Source: Massilia sp. WG5 (GTDB taxonomy: Bacteria; Pseudomonadota; Gammaproteobacteria; Burkholderiales; Burkholderiaceae_D). From it: a stretch of DNA of 64,000 bases. Location of the stretch: contig NZ_CP012640.2 of NCBI RefSeq assembly GCF_001412595.2, forward strand, positions 124,001 to 188,000, in the 5' to 3' direction. This document shows, piece after piece, positions 8,602-17,980 of the stretch (within the stretch, counting starts at the first letter, position 1; every line of letters starts with the position of its first letter). The notes under the pieces were generated by a model. That model did no database searches, was not told where the DNA came from, and saw only the letters and a list, made by a program, of their open reading frames with translations. Position numbers and translations under genes: made by a program.

Positions 8602-10857
8602 ATGCCGTACGACCCGAATCCGCCCACCGTCAAGCCGTATATCCCGGCCTCCGCGCAACTGCCCGAGTTCACCCTGCGCGCCCTGATCATGGGGACGGTG
8701 CTCGGCATGGTCTTCGGCGCTTCCTCGCTCTACCTGGTGCTGAAGGTCGGCCTGACGGTCAGCGCCTCGATCCCGGTGGCGGTGATCGCGATCACCCTGT
8801 TCGGCATGGCGAAGAAGGCCGGCGGCCGCGAATCGACCATCCTCGAGAACTCGATCACCCAGACCGCCGGCTCGGCCGGCGAATCGCTGGCCTTCGGCCT
8901 GGGCGTGACCATGCCCGCCATCATGATCCTCGGCTTCGACCTCGAGATCTCGCGCGTCATGCTGGTCGGTATCCTCGGCGGCCTGCTGGGCATCCTGATG
9001 ATGATCCCGATGCGCCGCACCATGATCGTCGACCAGCACCGCGAACTGAAATACCCGGAAGGCACCGCCTGCGCCGAGGTGCTGAAGGCGGCCGCCACGC
9101 CGTCCTCGCGCGAAGCGGCCGGCGAAATCCGCGCAGAAGGCTCGGACGAGGCCAGGGCCGCCCGCCAGCGCGCCTTCATCATCTTCGGCGGTTTCGGCCT
9201 CGGCCTGCTGTACAAGGTGCTGAACATCTCGCTCAAGCTGTGGAAGGATACCGTCAACTTCGTGTTCGGCGCGCCGCTGAAGGCCGGCTCGATCGGCGCC
9301 GAGATCTCGCCCGAGCTGCTGGGCGTGGGCTACATCATCGGCCCGCGCATCGCGATGACGATGGCGGCCGGCGGCGTGCTGTCCTATCTGCTGCTGATCC
9401 CGATGATCAAGTTCTTCGGCGAGCTCCTGAGCGTGCCGCTGGCGCCGGCCACGACGCTGATCAAGGACATGGGCCCGGACGACATCCGCAGCGCCTACGT
9501 GCTCTACATCGGCGCCGGCGCGGTCGCGGCCGGCGGCCTGATCAGCCTGGTGCGCTCGCTGCCGACCATCTGGAACGGATTGAAGGGCGGCCTGGCGGGC
9601 ATCAAGTCGGGTTCGACCGGCGATGCGTCGCTGCGCACCGACCAGGACATCCCGCTGAAGTGGGTGCTGATCGGCTGCCTGGGCATCATCGCCGTGATCA
9701 CCTTCGCCACGCCGCTGCACATGAACCTGCTGGGCGCGCTGCTGATCCTGGTGTTCGGTTTCCTGTTCTCGACCGTGTCCTCGCGCCTGACCGGCGAAGT
9801 CGGCTCGTCCTCGAACCCGATCTCCGGCATGGCCGTCGCCACGCTGCTGTTCACCTGCCTGATCTTCCTGGTGATGGGCTGGACCGGCGGGCGCTACTAC
9901 GTGACCGCGCTGTCGGTCGGCGCCATCGTCTGCATCGCCGCCAGCAATGCCGGCACCACCTCGCAAGACCTGAAGACCGGCTTCCTGGTCGGCTCGACCC
10001 CGCGCCTGCAGCAGTATGCGATCCTGGCCGGCGCCTTCGCCTCGGCGCTGGTGCTGGGCCCGATCCTGCTGAAGCTGAACGACGCGGGCACCGTGTACGT
10101 GCCGGCCGCCCAGGTGGCGCCGCACGTCACCACCGACGCCTCGAAGCTGACCCAGAGCGCGCAGCTGCAGGGGCCGCAGGCCTCAAGTGACCACGCCACC
10201 TACAAAGTCTGGCAGAAGCCCGACACCGCGGGCGGCCCGGCCGGCAAGTACCTGGTGCGCGAGGACGGCTCGCTGGCCTACCTGGTCGACCCGGGCATCA
10301 ACGGCCAGTTCCATACCCGTCCGGACGGCTCCGAAGTCAAGAAATACGACGCGCCCAAGGCCGTCCTGATGTCCTACATCATCAAGGGCATCCTCGACCA
10401 GCAGCTGCCCTGGACCCTGGTGCTGTTCGGCGTGATGATCGCCGTGGTGCTGGAAATGGCCGGGATCCAGTCGCTGGCGTTCTCGGTGGGCGTCTACCTG
10501 CCGCTGGTATCGACGCTGCCGATCGCGATCGGCGGCCTGGTTCGCTGGATGGTCGACCGCCGCAACAACACGCTGCCGCAGTACGCCGGCCTGAACGAAG
10601 AGGAATTGCAGGCCGCGGGCGACCGCAGCTCGGGCACGCTGCTGGCGTCCGGCTACATCGCCGGCGGCGCGCTGGCCGGCATCATCATCGCCATCACGGC
10701 GGGCGTGCTGACCGACTTCGACAACACGATGAACAAGTGGGCCGAAGCGGCGAACCCCTTCTTCGCGGGCGCGAGCGCGGATGCGCTGTCGATCCTGCCG
10801 TATGCGGCGCTGGTCGTGCTGCTGTACTGGATCGGGCGGGAGAAGGCGGCGAAATGA
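8602..10857 (+). CDS. OPT-family oligopeptide transporter
   Basis: A 751-residue, very hydrophobic inner-membrane protein of the OPT/YSL family, which imports peptides or metal-chelate substrates with protons. The conserved N-terminal region (TLRALIMGTVLG, SLYLVLKVGLTVSASIP, ENSITQTAGSAGES) is clear, with about 15 membrane segments. A soluble loop of about 100 residues lies in the middle (about 505-590, Asp/Gly-rich). The ATG at 8602 follows an AGGAA ribosome binding site. The substrate cannot be told from sequence. Confidence 0.9.
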   Translation: MPYDPNPPTVKPYIPASAQLPEFTLRALIMGTVLGMVFGASSLYLVLKVGLTVSASIPVAVIAITLFGMAKKAGGRESTILENSITQTAGSAGESLAFGLGVTMPAIMILGFDLEISRVMLVGILGGLLGILMMIPMRRTMIVDQHRELKYPEGTACAEVLKAAATPSSREAAGEIRAEGSDEARAARQRAFIIFGGFGLGLLYKVLNISLKLWKDTVNFVFGAPLKAGSIGAEISPELLGVGYIIGPRIAMTMAAGGVLSYLLLIPMIKFFGELLSVPLAPATTLIKDMGPDDIRSAYVLYIGAGAVAAGGLISLVRSLPTIWNGLKGGLAGIKSGSTGDASLRTDQDIPLKWVLIGCLGIIAVITFATPLHMNLLGALLILVFGFLFSTVSSRLTGEVGSSSNPISGMAVATLLFTCLIFLVMGWTGGRYYVTALSVGAIVCIAASNAGTTSQDLKTGFLVGSTPRLQQYAILAGAFASALVLGPILLKLNDAGTVYVPAAQVAPHVTTDASKLTQSAQLQGPQASSDHATYKVWQKPDTAGGPAGKYLVREDGSLAYLVDPGINGQFHTRPDGSEVKKYDAPKAVLMSYIIKGILDQQLPWTLVLFGVMIAVVLEMAGIQSLAFSVGVYLPLVSTLPIAIGGLVRWMVDRRNNTLPQYAGLNEEELQAAGDRSSGTLLASGYIAGGALAGIIIAITAGVLTDFDNTMNKWAEAANPFFAGASADALSILPYAALVVLLYWIGREKAAK

Positions 10858-10870
10858 TTGCCGGGCCGGG

Positions 10871-11806
10871 TTAGACGAAGGCCAGGTCGTGCTGGCGAAT
10901 GGTGTGATCCAGCCACTCGTCCGTATGTCCGAAGCGGTAGCCCAGCGCCTTCGCGCGCGAGGTATCCAGCACCATCTTCCCGGGCATGTCGAATGGCGAC
11001 AGCTGTCCCGGCTGCGCCGCCGGCGCCACGCGCCGCATGCGCACCGGTGACTCCAGCGCCTCGCCGACGCGCTGGTACAGCCGGGCGGCGGACAGCGCGC
11101 CGTCGCAGGCCGCATTCACCGGCCCGACGAAGTCCTGCATCCCGGTCCAGAACAGGAAGTCGGCCGCGGCATGCGCGGTCATGAAGGACACGTCCGCATC
11201 CTCGTTCGAATACTGCAGCGTCGCGCCGGCGCGCGCCAGCTCGACGTAGTGGGCCAGGCGCGCCGTGAAGTCTTCCGGTCCGCCCAGCACGTGGGCCAGG
11301 CGCGGCGTCACCAGCGGCAGCGAGCCGTCGCGCACCAGGTAGGCCTCGGCCTGCACCTTGCCCGCCACATAGCATTCGACCGCGCGGCGCGGGTCGTGCC
11401 AGGGATAGGCGGTGTCGATCGCCTGGGCGTCGACCGCAAGGTCGCCCTCGGCCAGCGCGGCGCCCGTCGGCCGGGCCTCGAAGCCGAGCACGCGATAGGC
11501 GTCGATGGTCGAGGTCATCACATAGCGCCCGACCTGGCCGGCGAAGGTGCGCACGGCGATCGCCGCGTCGAGCGGGCTGTAGCACATCTGGTCGTAGACG
11601 ATATCGAAAGGACCGGCCTTGGCCAGGCCGCGCATCGCCAGTTCGTTGCGGCGGTCGGTGCGGATGCGCTGGATGCGGTCGCCGAAAGGATCGGGGGCAT
11701 AGCCGCGGGTGGCGATGGTGAGGCGGTGGCCGGCGCGCAGGAGCCGCTGTACGAGCAGCCTGCCGATGAAACGGGTACCGCCGATCACCAGGATGTTCTT
11801 GGACAT
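10871..11806 (-). CDS. NAD-dependent epimerase/dehydratase-like protein
   Basis: A 311-residue extended short-chain dehydrogenase. The N-terminal nucleotide-binding motif GGTRFIG (residues 9-15) is intact, and a Rossmann fold followed by an epimerase-type C-terminal region is expected. The usual YxxxK catalytic pair is not obvious, so it may be an atypical (CSP41- or isoflavone reductase-like) member rather than a sugar epimerase. It is transcribed away from a LysR regulator, which may control it. The OPT gene converges on it with a 13-base gap. Confidence 0.75.
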   Translation of the reverse strand: MSKNILVIGGTRFIGRLLVQRLLRAGHRLTIATRGYAPDPFGDRIQRIRTDRRNELAMRGLAKAGPFDIVYDQMCYSPLDAAIAVRTFAGQVGRYVMTSTIDAYRVLGFEARPTGAALAEGDLAVDAQAIDTAYPWHDPRRAVECYVAGKVQAEAYLVRDGSLPLVTPRLAHVLGGPEDFTARLAHYVELARAGATLQYSNEDADVSFMTAHAAADFLFWTGMQDFVGPVNAACDGALSAARLYQRVGEALESPVRMRRVAPAAQPGQLSPFDMPGKMVLDTSRAKALGYRFGHTDEWLDHTIRQHDLAFV

Positions 11807-11862
11807 GGTTTTCCTTACGCTGCGCGCCAGAAGGGCTGGCGGTGTCGTGGTGAATCCGCTAT

Positions 11863-11895
11863 ATTTTGTATGCAGTGCAGCAATTGTTCAAACAA
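11863..11895 (-). promoter_or_regulatory. Candidate promoter with overlapping LysR-type operator
   Basis: On the minus strand a TTGAAC -35-like box (11886-11891) and a CAAAAT -10-like box (11863-11868) are 17 bases apart, reading toward the epimerase-like gene. The palindrome TTGTT-CA-AACAA (11884-11895) overlaps the -35 box. That placement suits a divergently encoded LysR repressor or activator, but binding is inference. Confidence 0.4.
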
Positions 11896-11942
11896 GAAAA
11901 AAACGGTGCGATGAATAAGAAAAACTTACGCATGGCGGTCCG

Positions 11943-12845
11943 ATGAAACCTCTGCGCAGCCTCTCCGGGCTGATCGATTTCGAATGCGCCGCACGCTGGG
12001 GCAGTTTCAAGCTGGCGGCCCAGGAGCTGCACAAGACCCCGGCCGCGGTCAGCATGCAGGTCAAGCAGCTCGAAGAGGCGGTCGGCTTTCCGCTGTTCGT
12101 ACGGCATCCGCGCCATATCGCCCTGACGGCGAAAGGCCAGGAGCTGGCGATCGCGGTCGGACGCACGCTCGGCGACCTGCGCGCGAAGGTTGCTGCCCTG
12201 CAGCGCGGCGACGAGGAAGCGATCCTGCGCATCTCGACCACGTACTCCTTCGCGATCAAGTGGCTGGTGCCGCGCATGCCGCGCTTTACCAAGCTGCATC
12301 CCGAACTCGACATCCGCATCGACTCGAACGACACCCCGGTCGACATGCTGGACGACGGCGTCGACGTCGCCATCCGCTTCGGCCCGGTCAAGGACGGCGA
12401 CCCGGCCCTGCTGTTCCGCGAGCGCCTGGTGCCGGTCTACAGCCCCGAGCTCCTGGCCGGGAGCGAGGGCGAACTGCTGCTCGCCGACCTGGCGCGCTTC
12501 CCGCTGCTGTGCGAGCGCACGCCGGAGGCCTGGCTGCAGCTCCTGAACGAAAACCGCGCGCTGAAGGGCAAATATGACTTTTCGCGCACCTTCAGCCACT
12601 GGGGCGTGCTGGCCCAGGCCGCGGTGGCCGGGCAGGGCGTCGGCCTGGTGCCCTACGGGATCGCGTTCGAGGACATCGCCTCGGGCGCGCTGCGGGTGCT
12701 GCACTGCCGCAGCGCGCCATACGGGAGCGGCTACCGCTTCCTGGTGAATCCGCACAAGGAGGCGATGGCCAAGGTGCAGCAGTTCCGCGCCTGGATCGTC
12801 GCCGAGATGGAGGCGATGCGCAGGACGCTGGACGGGGACGCCTGA
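11943..12845 (+). CDS. LysR-family transcriptional regulator (GcvA-like)
   Basis: A 300-residue LTTR. An N-terminal winged helix-turn-helix (about residues 5-65) has the typical segment AAQELHKTPAAVSMQVKQLE, followed by a LysR substrate-binding domain (about 90-295). Spacing and wording resemble the GcvA subgroup. It is divergent from the epimerase-like gene with a palindrome between them, the classical LTTR arrangement. No clear Shine-Dalgarno precedes the ATG at 11943; an ATG 9 bases upstream is out of use because its frame stops at once. The co-inducer is unknown. Confidence 0.88.
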   Translation: MKPLRSLSGLIDFECAARWGSFKLAAQELHKTPAAVSMQVKQLEEAVGFPLFVRHPRHIALTAKGQELAIAVGRTLGDLRAKVAALQRGDEEAILRISTTYSFAIKWLVPRMPRFTKLHPELDIRIDSNDTPVDMLDDGVDVAIRFGPVKDGDPALLFRERLVPVYSPELLAGSEGELLLADLARFPLLCERTPEAWLQLLNENRALKGKYDFSRTFSHWGVLAQAAVAGQGVGLVPYGIAFEDIASGALRVLHCRSAPYGSGYRFLVNPHKEAMAKVQQFRAWIVAEMEAMRRTLDGDA

Positions 12846-12900
12846 GGCGCGTCCTTGCGGATTTGCAGGTAGAATACGCAGCCGTCTTTCCAGGCTCCCG

Positions 12901-14163
12901 ATGTTGCAACTTGCCCTTTCTCCGGCCGTGATCTGGCCTGTCGCCGCGCTCTCGACCGCCGGCATACTCGCGCGCCCGTTCAAGGTGGCGGAAGCCTGGT
13001 GGGCGGTGCTGGGCGCCGCCCTGCTGCTGCTGATGGGGCAACTCACGCTGGCCGAGGTCGGCCACGCGGTCGGGCAGGGCACGGACGTCTACCTGTTCCT
13101 GATCGGCATGATGCTGGTCGCCGAACTGGCGCGCGCGACCGGCTTGTTCGACTGGGTCGCGGCGCTGGCGGTGCGGCGCGCGAAGGGCTCGTCGGCCCGG
13201 CTGTTCTGCATCGTCTACCTGGTCGGCATCGTGGTGACGACCTTCATGTCGAACGACGCCACCGTGGTGGTGCTGACGCCCGCGGTGCTGGCGGCGGCCA
13301 GGGCGGCCAGGCTGGAGCGGCCGCTGCCCCACCTGTTCGCCTGCGCCCTGATCGCCAACGCGGCGAGCTTCGTCCTGCCGGTCTCGAATCCGGCCAACCT
13401 GGTCGTGTTCGCCGGACGGATGCCGACCCTGCTGGAATGGTTCAGGCTGTTCCTGCTGCCGTCGGCGATCGCGATCGCGGTCACCTTCGCCGCGCTGTAC
13501 TGGAACCAGCGCGCCGACCTGAAACAGGCGATCGACACCGACACGCCGGCGCCGCCCTTGACGGCCGATGCGAAGATCGTCGCCGCCGGCATTGCGCTGA
13601 TGGGCGCGGCGCTGTTGACGGCGTCCTTCCAGGGCGTCGACCTCGGCTGGCCGACCTGCGCCGTCGGCGTGGCGGTGTTTGCCGTGGTGGCCTGGCGCGC
13701 GCGCGCGCTGGCGCTCTGCGCGGCGCGCGACCTGTCGTGGTCGGTGCTGCCGCTGGTCGCAGGCCTGTTCGTGCTGGTCGAGGCCCTGTCGAAGATCGGC
13801 GTCGCCGGTGACCTGGCGATGCTGCTGAAGCAGCTGCACGCCGCGGCGCCGCAGTGGAGCGTGTGGGCGGCCGGCACGACGACTGCCCTGGTCGCGAACG
13901 TGGCGAACAACCTCCCCGCCGGCCTGCTGGCCGGCGCCACCATGGCCAGCAGCCAGCCGCCGGCGAACGTGGTGGCCGCGACCCTGATCGGCATCGACCT
14001 CGGCCCGAACCTGTCGATCACCGGTTCGCTGGCGACGGTCCTGTGGCTGACGGTGCTGCGGCGGGAAGGGATCGAGGTCGGCTTCTTCCAGTTCCTGAAG
14101 GTGGGGCTGGTCGCGATGCCGGTGGCGCTGGTGCTGTGCCTGCTGGCCGTGCTGGCGGCCTGA
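12901..14163 (+). CDS. ArsB/ion-transporter superfamily membrane carrier
   Basis: A 420-residue polytopic membrane protein of the ArsB/NhaD (IT superfamily) fold. Visible landmarks are FMSNDATVVVLTPAV (about residues 115-130), ANAASFVLPVSNPANLVVF (about 155-175), and a second-half repeat with NVANNLPAG. These match arsenite efflux carrier ArsB and related anion carriers. No arsR, arsC or arsA lies nearby, so arsenic as the substrate is not supported by context. It follows the LysR gene by 55 bases on the same strand and could be part of the same regulon. Confidence 0.75.
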   Translation: MLQLALSPAVIWPVAALSTAGILARPFKVAEAWWAVLGAALLLLMGQLTLAEVGHAVGQGTDVYLFLIGMMLVAELARATGLFDWVAALAVRRAKGSSARLFCIVYLVGIVVTTFMSNDATVVVLTPAVLAAARAARLERPLPHLFACALIANAASFVLPVSNPANLVVFAGRMPTLLEWFRLFLLPSAIAIAVTFAALYWNQRADLKQAIDTDTPAPPLTADAKIVAAGIALMGAALLTASFQGVDLGWPTCAVGVAVFAVVAWRARALALCAARDLSWSVLPLVAGLFVLVEALSKIGVAGDLAMLLKQLHAAAPQWSVWAAGTTTALVANVANNLPAGLLAGATMASSQPPANVVAATLIGIDLGPNLSITGSLATVLWLTVLRREGIEVGFFQFLKVGLVAMPVALVLCLLAVLAA

Positions 14164-14172
14164 GGGAAGGCG

Positions 14173-15426
14173 TCAGCACCAGTTCTTGTCCGGCTGCATA
14201 TTCAGCCGGTGCGCCGCATCGATCACGTCCTGCAGCTCCACCGGATCGCTGTACGGGTCCTCGTCCAGTTCGGTAACCCGGTTCAGCTCCTTCTGCCAGC
14301 GCCGCAGTTCGTCGACATACGGCCGGTCCGGCACCCGCTTCAGGTCGCCGTCGTCCTGCTCGACCAGGTCGCAGATGCCGTTGTGCAGCCATGCGCCCGT
14401 ATGCCAGTCCGGCATGTCGACCGCCGGGAACAGGCAGATCCCCTGCAGGTCCATGCCGCGGTGCACCGCCGCCAGCGATTCGCACATCACATCGTGGAGC
14501 CAGTCGGCGCGGCCACCGCCCATGCCGCTGGTCTCGCCGATGATCATCGGCCGGCGATAGCGTTCCCACACCGTCTGCAACATGTCGCACAGCGGTGCGA
14601 TACGGTCGTCGCCGGGCGCCAGCGGGGCGTGCGGCCCATGCTCGCGGTATTCCATCTGCCCGAAGGAGTAATTGTTGGCGCCGACGATGTCCAGGATCTC
14701 GGGCGAGCCGCCGAATTCCGGATGCTCGCGCCCGCAGATGATGTCCCAGGCCATGAAGGTATCGACCTCGGTCTCGTGGCGTGCGGCTTCGACCTGGTCG
14801 GGACGGTCGCGCGGCGCCACCACCCGCACCAGCGGGTCGATGTGGATCATGCGCGCTTCCGGATCGACCTCGCGGATCGCCTTCACGCCGGCGATCGCGG
14901 CCTTGCACAGCGCCAGCCGCAGGCGCATCCGGTCTTCCCGGCTGCAGCGGTAGGGGGCGGCCCAGCCCCATTCGCCGGCGCAGAAGGAGAAGAAGGTAAT
15001 CTCGTTGATCGGCGTGAAGAAGTGTGGGCCATGGACCTTCGGGATCACATACGCGGCGGCGGCGCGGCAGTAGCGCGCGAAGCGGTCCACGAAGGCGTCG
15101 GAGAAGGGATCGAGCCCGTCCGGATAACCGTAATGGCAGAGGTCCCAGATGGGGACGATTTTTGACGCGTTCATGGCGTCGATGAACGGGTCGACGCTTG
15201 AGAAGTCGTAGTTGCCGTCCCGGTCCACGGTCGGCCAGGGGATGCCTTCGCGGGCGACGGCGATGCCGAGCGTGTTCAGGATGCGGTAATCCTCGGCGGC
15301 ATGGCGGTCGTGCTGGGTTTCCGCGATCAGGTTGCGCCGGATGCCGGGCCGCTCACCCCACAGGAAATTCGAGCACTCGAAACCGGACAGAAAGAATGTG
15401 GGGAAAATCCCTGGGCGCTTCGCCAT
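14173..15426 (-). CDS. GH1-like (clan GH-A) glycoside hydrolase family protein
   Basis: A 417-residue cytosolic-looking protein without a signal peptide. Two features fit a retaining GH-A beta-glycosidase: TPINE (acid/base Glu, about residue 140) and IIGETSG (nucleophile Glu, about 295), with WDLCHYGYPDGLDPF resembling the GH1 DLPH-type strand. It is shorter and more divergent than standard GH1 enzymes (about 450-480 residues), so the substrate is uncertain. No sugar transporter or other sugar gene adjoins it. It is convergent with the ArsB-like gene. Confidence 0.7.
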   Translation of the reverse strand: MAKRPGIFPTFFLSGFECSNFLWGERPGIRRNLIAETQHDRHAAEDYRILNTLGIAVAREGIPWPTVDRDGNYDFSSVDPFIDAMNASKIVPIWDLCHYGYPDGLDPFSDAFVDRFARYCRAAAAYVIPKVHGPHFFTPINEITFFSFCAGEWGWAAPYRCSREDRMRLRLALCKAAIAGVKAIREVDPEARMIHIDPLVRVVAPRDRPDQVEAARHETEVDTFMAWDIICGREHPEFGGSPEILDIVGANNYSFGQMEYREHGPHAPLAPGDDRIAPLCDMLQTVWERYRRPMIIGETSGMGGGRADWLHDVMCESLAAVHRGMDLQGICLFPAVDMPDWHTGAWLHNGICDLVEQDDGDLKRVPDRPYVDELRRWQKELNRVTELDEDPYSDPVELQDVIDAAHRLNMQPDKNWC

Positions 15427-15615
15427 GCGTTTCTCCTTTTCGGGCTTGCCAGTCGAGGCCGTAGCATGCCACGAGTGGGCGATCGCGGTCGAAATGAAGC
15501 GTGCGTCAGTTGCCTGGCGGCAGCTCAGGGCGCGGCGATTGTCCAGAGGCGGACCGGCTAAGCCGCAGTTGTTATTGAGGCAAGGAAAAATGGAGATGCA
15601 TGCGCGAAGGCGCGC

Positions 15616-16008
15616 TCATACGATCAGGGAAGGACTGGCGTTGACGTGATAAGGCGCGTCCATCAACTCGACGGTGTCCGGAACGGCCTGGCTGTTCGCG
15701 CAGCAGTCGATCTCGACATAGGCCAGGTTGCCGGCCTGGTCCGCGAACAGGACGATCTCGATGGTTTTATCCTCGTCGGCCGTCCTGAAATCCGCTTCGA
15801 AGACCGACCCGTAGCCGCCGGGCGCGGCGATCGGCGGCGGCTTGGCGCCGGCGCGCGTGCGCAGCTTGAAGCTGTTGCACCCGCAGTCGCAGAACTCGAC
15901 GAAGTTGGAGGCTTCGAACTGCGCCCGCAGCGTCCGCGGTGCAGGGAAGGGGCAGCGCGTCAGGATGAATTCCACCCAGTAGCGCGCCCGCTCTAGACCG
16001 TTCGCCAT
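15616..16008 (-). CDS. Hypothetical protein with CDCGC motif
   Basis: A 130-residue protein I do not recognise. It has a Cys cluster CDCGC (about residues 39-43), a Cys pair ECxxx-like element later (DCCANS), and mixed alpha/beta-looking sequence without membrane segments. The cluster could bind metal. It starts with ATG at 16008. Immediately upstream, in the same frame and ending one codon before this ATG, lies a 57-codon open frame (16012-16185), so a longer ancestral protein is possible. Confidence 0.5.
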   Translation of the reverse strand: MANGLERARYWVEFILTRCPFPAPRTLRAQFEASNFVEFCDCGCNSFKLRTRAGAKPPPIAAPGGYGSVFEADFRTADEDKTIEIVLFADQAGNLAYVEIDCCANSQAVPDTVELMDAPYHVNASPSLIV

Positions 16009-16190
16009 GGGTCAGGCGCGGCAACCGCGTGGCGCCGCGATCATCCCCGATGCGGCCAGGACATTGGCCCTGCCGTTCCACCTGGCCTTGCAGGTATCGC
16101 GGTGCCTGGCGTTCGGTATGTTCATGTTCCCGGTCTCGATCGTGCTCATGAGGAAGACGCCCCATCGCGCTCCCTTGGAGATCATAAACA

Positions 16191-16219
16191 AAAACGGCGG
16201 CCCGCGGGCCGCCGTTTTT
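16191..16219. terminator. Bidirectional terminator after the POT transporter gene
   Basis: A 28-base perfect palindrome (AAAACGGCGGCCC mirrored across GC) with A-tract on one side and T-tract on the other. It lies 18 bases downstream of the peptide transporter's stop codon on the minus strand and would also work in the plus direction. Confidence 0.85.
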
Positions 16220-16236
16220 CAGCGAAGCGAGCAGAC

Positions 16237-17739
16237 TTACTTCACGCCGTGCATCAGCTTCTGGATCAGCGGTGCGATCAGGAACAGCAGTACGCCCGAA
16301 CCGATCAGGGCGTAGAAGCCGAAGGTGTAGCCGCCCAGCGCCGATTCCACGGTCATGCCTTTTTCGCCGGAGACGAAGCTGGCGAAGATGCCGGACAGGT
16401 TGTTGCCGATGCCGGTCGACAGGAACCAGCCGCCCATGCCCAGGCCGACCAGGCGGGTCGGGGCCAGCTTGGTGACCATCGACAGGCCGATCGGCGACAG
16501 GCACAGCTCACCGACCGACTGGATCACGTAGACCATGAACAGGGTCCAGAACGGGATCTTGCTGTCGGCGCCGACCAGGTGCTGCAGCGAGAACATCAGC
16601 AGCAGGAAGGCCAGGCCGTTGAAGATCAGGCCGAGGCCGAACTTGCGCGGGATCGACGGATTGGCGCGGCCCAGTGCGACCCAGATGGCCGCCACGATCG
16701 GCGCGCAGACGATGATCGCGATCGAGTTCACCGACTGGAACCAGCCGGTCGGGAAGATCCAGCCGCCGAAGTCGCGGCGCACGATGTTATCGGCCAGGAA
16801 GGTGAAGGAGCTGCCGGCCTGCTCGAAGAAGCACCAGAACATCACGTTGAAGAAGAAGATCAGCAGCATGGCGATGGTCTTGTCGCGTGCGACCTTGCCG
16901 TTGCGGATGCCTTCGACCATCAGCATGATCGCCAGCACGATGAACAGCACCGACAGGATGCCCTGGATGGTGTCGGCGCCGAGCTTGAGCAGGAAGTAGA
17001 CGACCGGGATCACGACCAGCGAGCCGATCACCACGCCGGCCAGGCGCGCAGGGCTGGCCAGCTCGCCGACCGGCGCGCCGATGCCCTTCAGGCCCTTGCG
17101 GCCGAACTGGAACCAGACCAGCGACAGCAGCATGCCGATGCCGGCGGCGAAGAACACGACCTTGTAGGCCGGCACGCCGGTGCTGCCGGCCATGCTCTGG
17201 GCCAGCCAGCCGGTCACGATCGGGGCGAAGAAGGCGCCGGTATTGATGCCCATGTAGAAGATGGTGAAGCCGGAATCGCGGCGCTGGTCATGGATGCCGT
17301 ACAGCTGGCCGACCATGGTCGAGATGTTCGGCTTGAACATGCCGTTGCCGACGATGATGGTGGCCAGGCCCAGCTTGAACACGTTCGGATCGGGCACCGT
17401 GATGGCGAACAGGCCGGCCGCCATGAAGGCCGCGCCGACCAGGATCGAACGCTGGTAGCCGATCACGCGGTCGGCGATGTAGCCGCCGAAGACCGCGCCG
17501 GCATACACCAGCGCCAGGTAGGAACCGTAGGTCAGGTTGGCGTCGGCCTGGCCGACGCCGCTGCCGCCGTAGAACTGGGCGACGATGTAGAGCACCAGGG
17601 CCCAACGGATGCCGTAGAAAGCAAAGCGTTCCCAGAATTCGGTCATGAACAGCATCCACAGCGGCGCCGGGTGCCCCATGATCTGCTTGAATTCCGGGAT
17701 CGTCTTTGGTTCGACGGTAGAAGTAGCTGCACCGCTCAT
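16237..17739 (-). CDS. POT/PTR-family proton-coupled peptide transporter
   Basis: A 500-residue MFS-fold peptide symporter (Dtp/Ypt type) that imports di- and tripeptides with protons. Signature elements are EFWERFAFYGIR (the ExxER proton-coupling motif, about residues 32-36), a long GGYIADR segment, and the second PTR2 signature with FYMGINTGAF. I chose the ATG at 17739 because an excellent GGGGAGG ribosome binding site sits just before it; an ATG 51 bases upstream in frame lacks one. It is divergent from ppnN and is closed by a strong palindromic terminator. Confidence 0.92.
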   Translation of the reverse strand: MSGAATSTVEPKTIPEFKQIMGHPAPLWMLFMTEFWERFAFYGIRWALVLYIVAQFYGGSGVGQADANLTYGSYLALVYAGAVFGGYIADRVIGYQRSILVGAAFMAAGLFAITVPDPNVFKLGLATIIVGNGMFKPNISTMVGQLYGIHDQRRDSGFTIFYMGINTGAFFAPIVTGWLAQSMAGSTGVPAYKVVFFAAGIGMLLSLVWFQFGRKGLKGIGAPVGELASPARLAGVVIGSLVVIPVVYFLLKLGADTIQGILSVLFIVLAIMLMVEGIRNGKVARDKTIAMLLIFFFNVMFWCFFEQAGSSFTFLADNIVRRDFGGWIFPTGWFQSVNSIAIIVCAPIVAAIWVALGRANPSIPRKFGLGLIFNGLAFLLLMFSLQHLVGADSKIPFWTLFMVYVIQSVGELCLSPIGLSMVTKLAPTRLVGLGMGGWFLSTGIGNNLSGIFASFVSGEKGMTVESALGGYTFGFYALIGSGVLLFLIAPLIQKLMHGVK

Positions 17740-17980
17740 GCGGTTCCTCCCCAAATACGTTTTATAAGAATAGGAATGGTTGGACCACATGCCTGCATTG
17801 TGTACGGGCGCAAATCCAATAGCGTCGCATTTTAGTGGAAATTCTGCTCGTTAAGGCAACTTTTTCCAGCTCAACAGTATTGACGTCGAAAGCCTGTGCA
17901 AGCGTGGGAGCAAACTGGGGTAACTTGTCGTATATTGGCGTTAAGCTACATGGAAACACCGAAAAGAAAGGGAGTGGAAT

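Noticed and set aside
12901..14163. Arsenic-resistance operon
   Set aside because: No arsR, arsC or arsA next to the ArsB-like gene.
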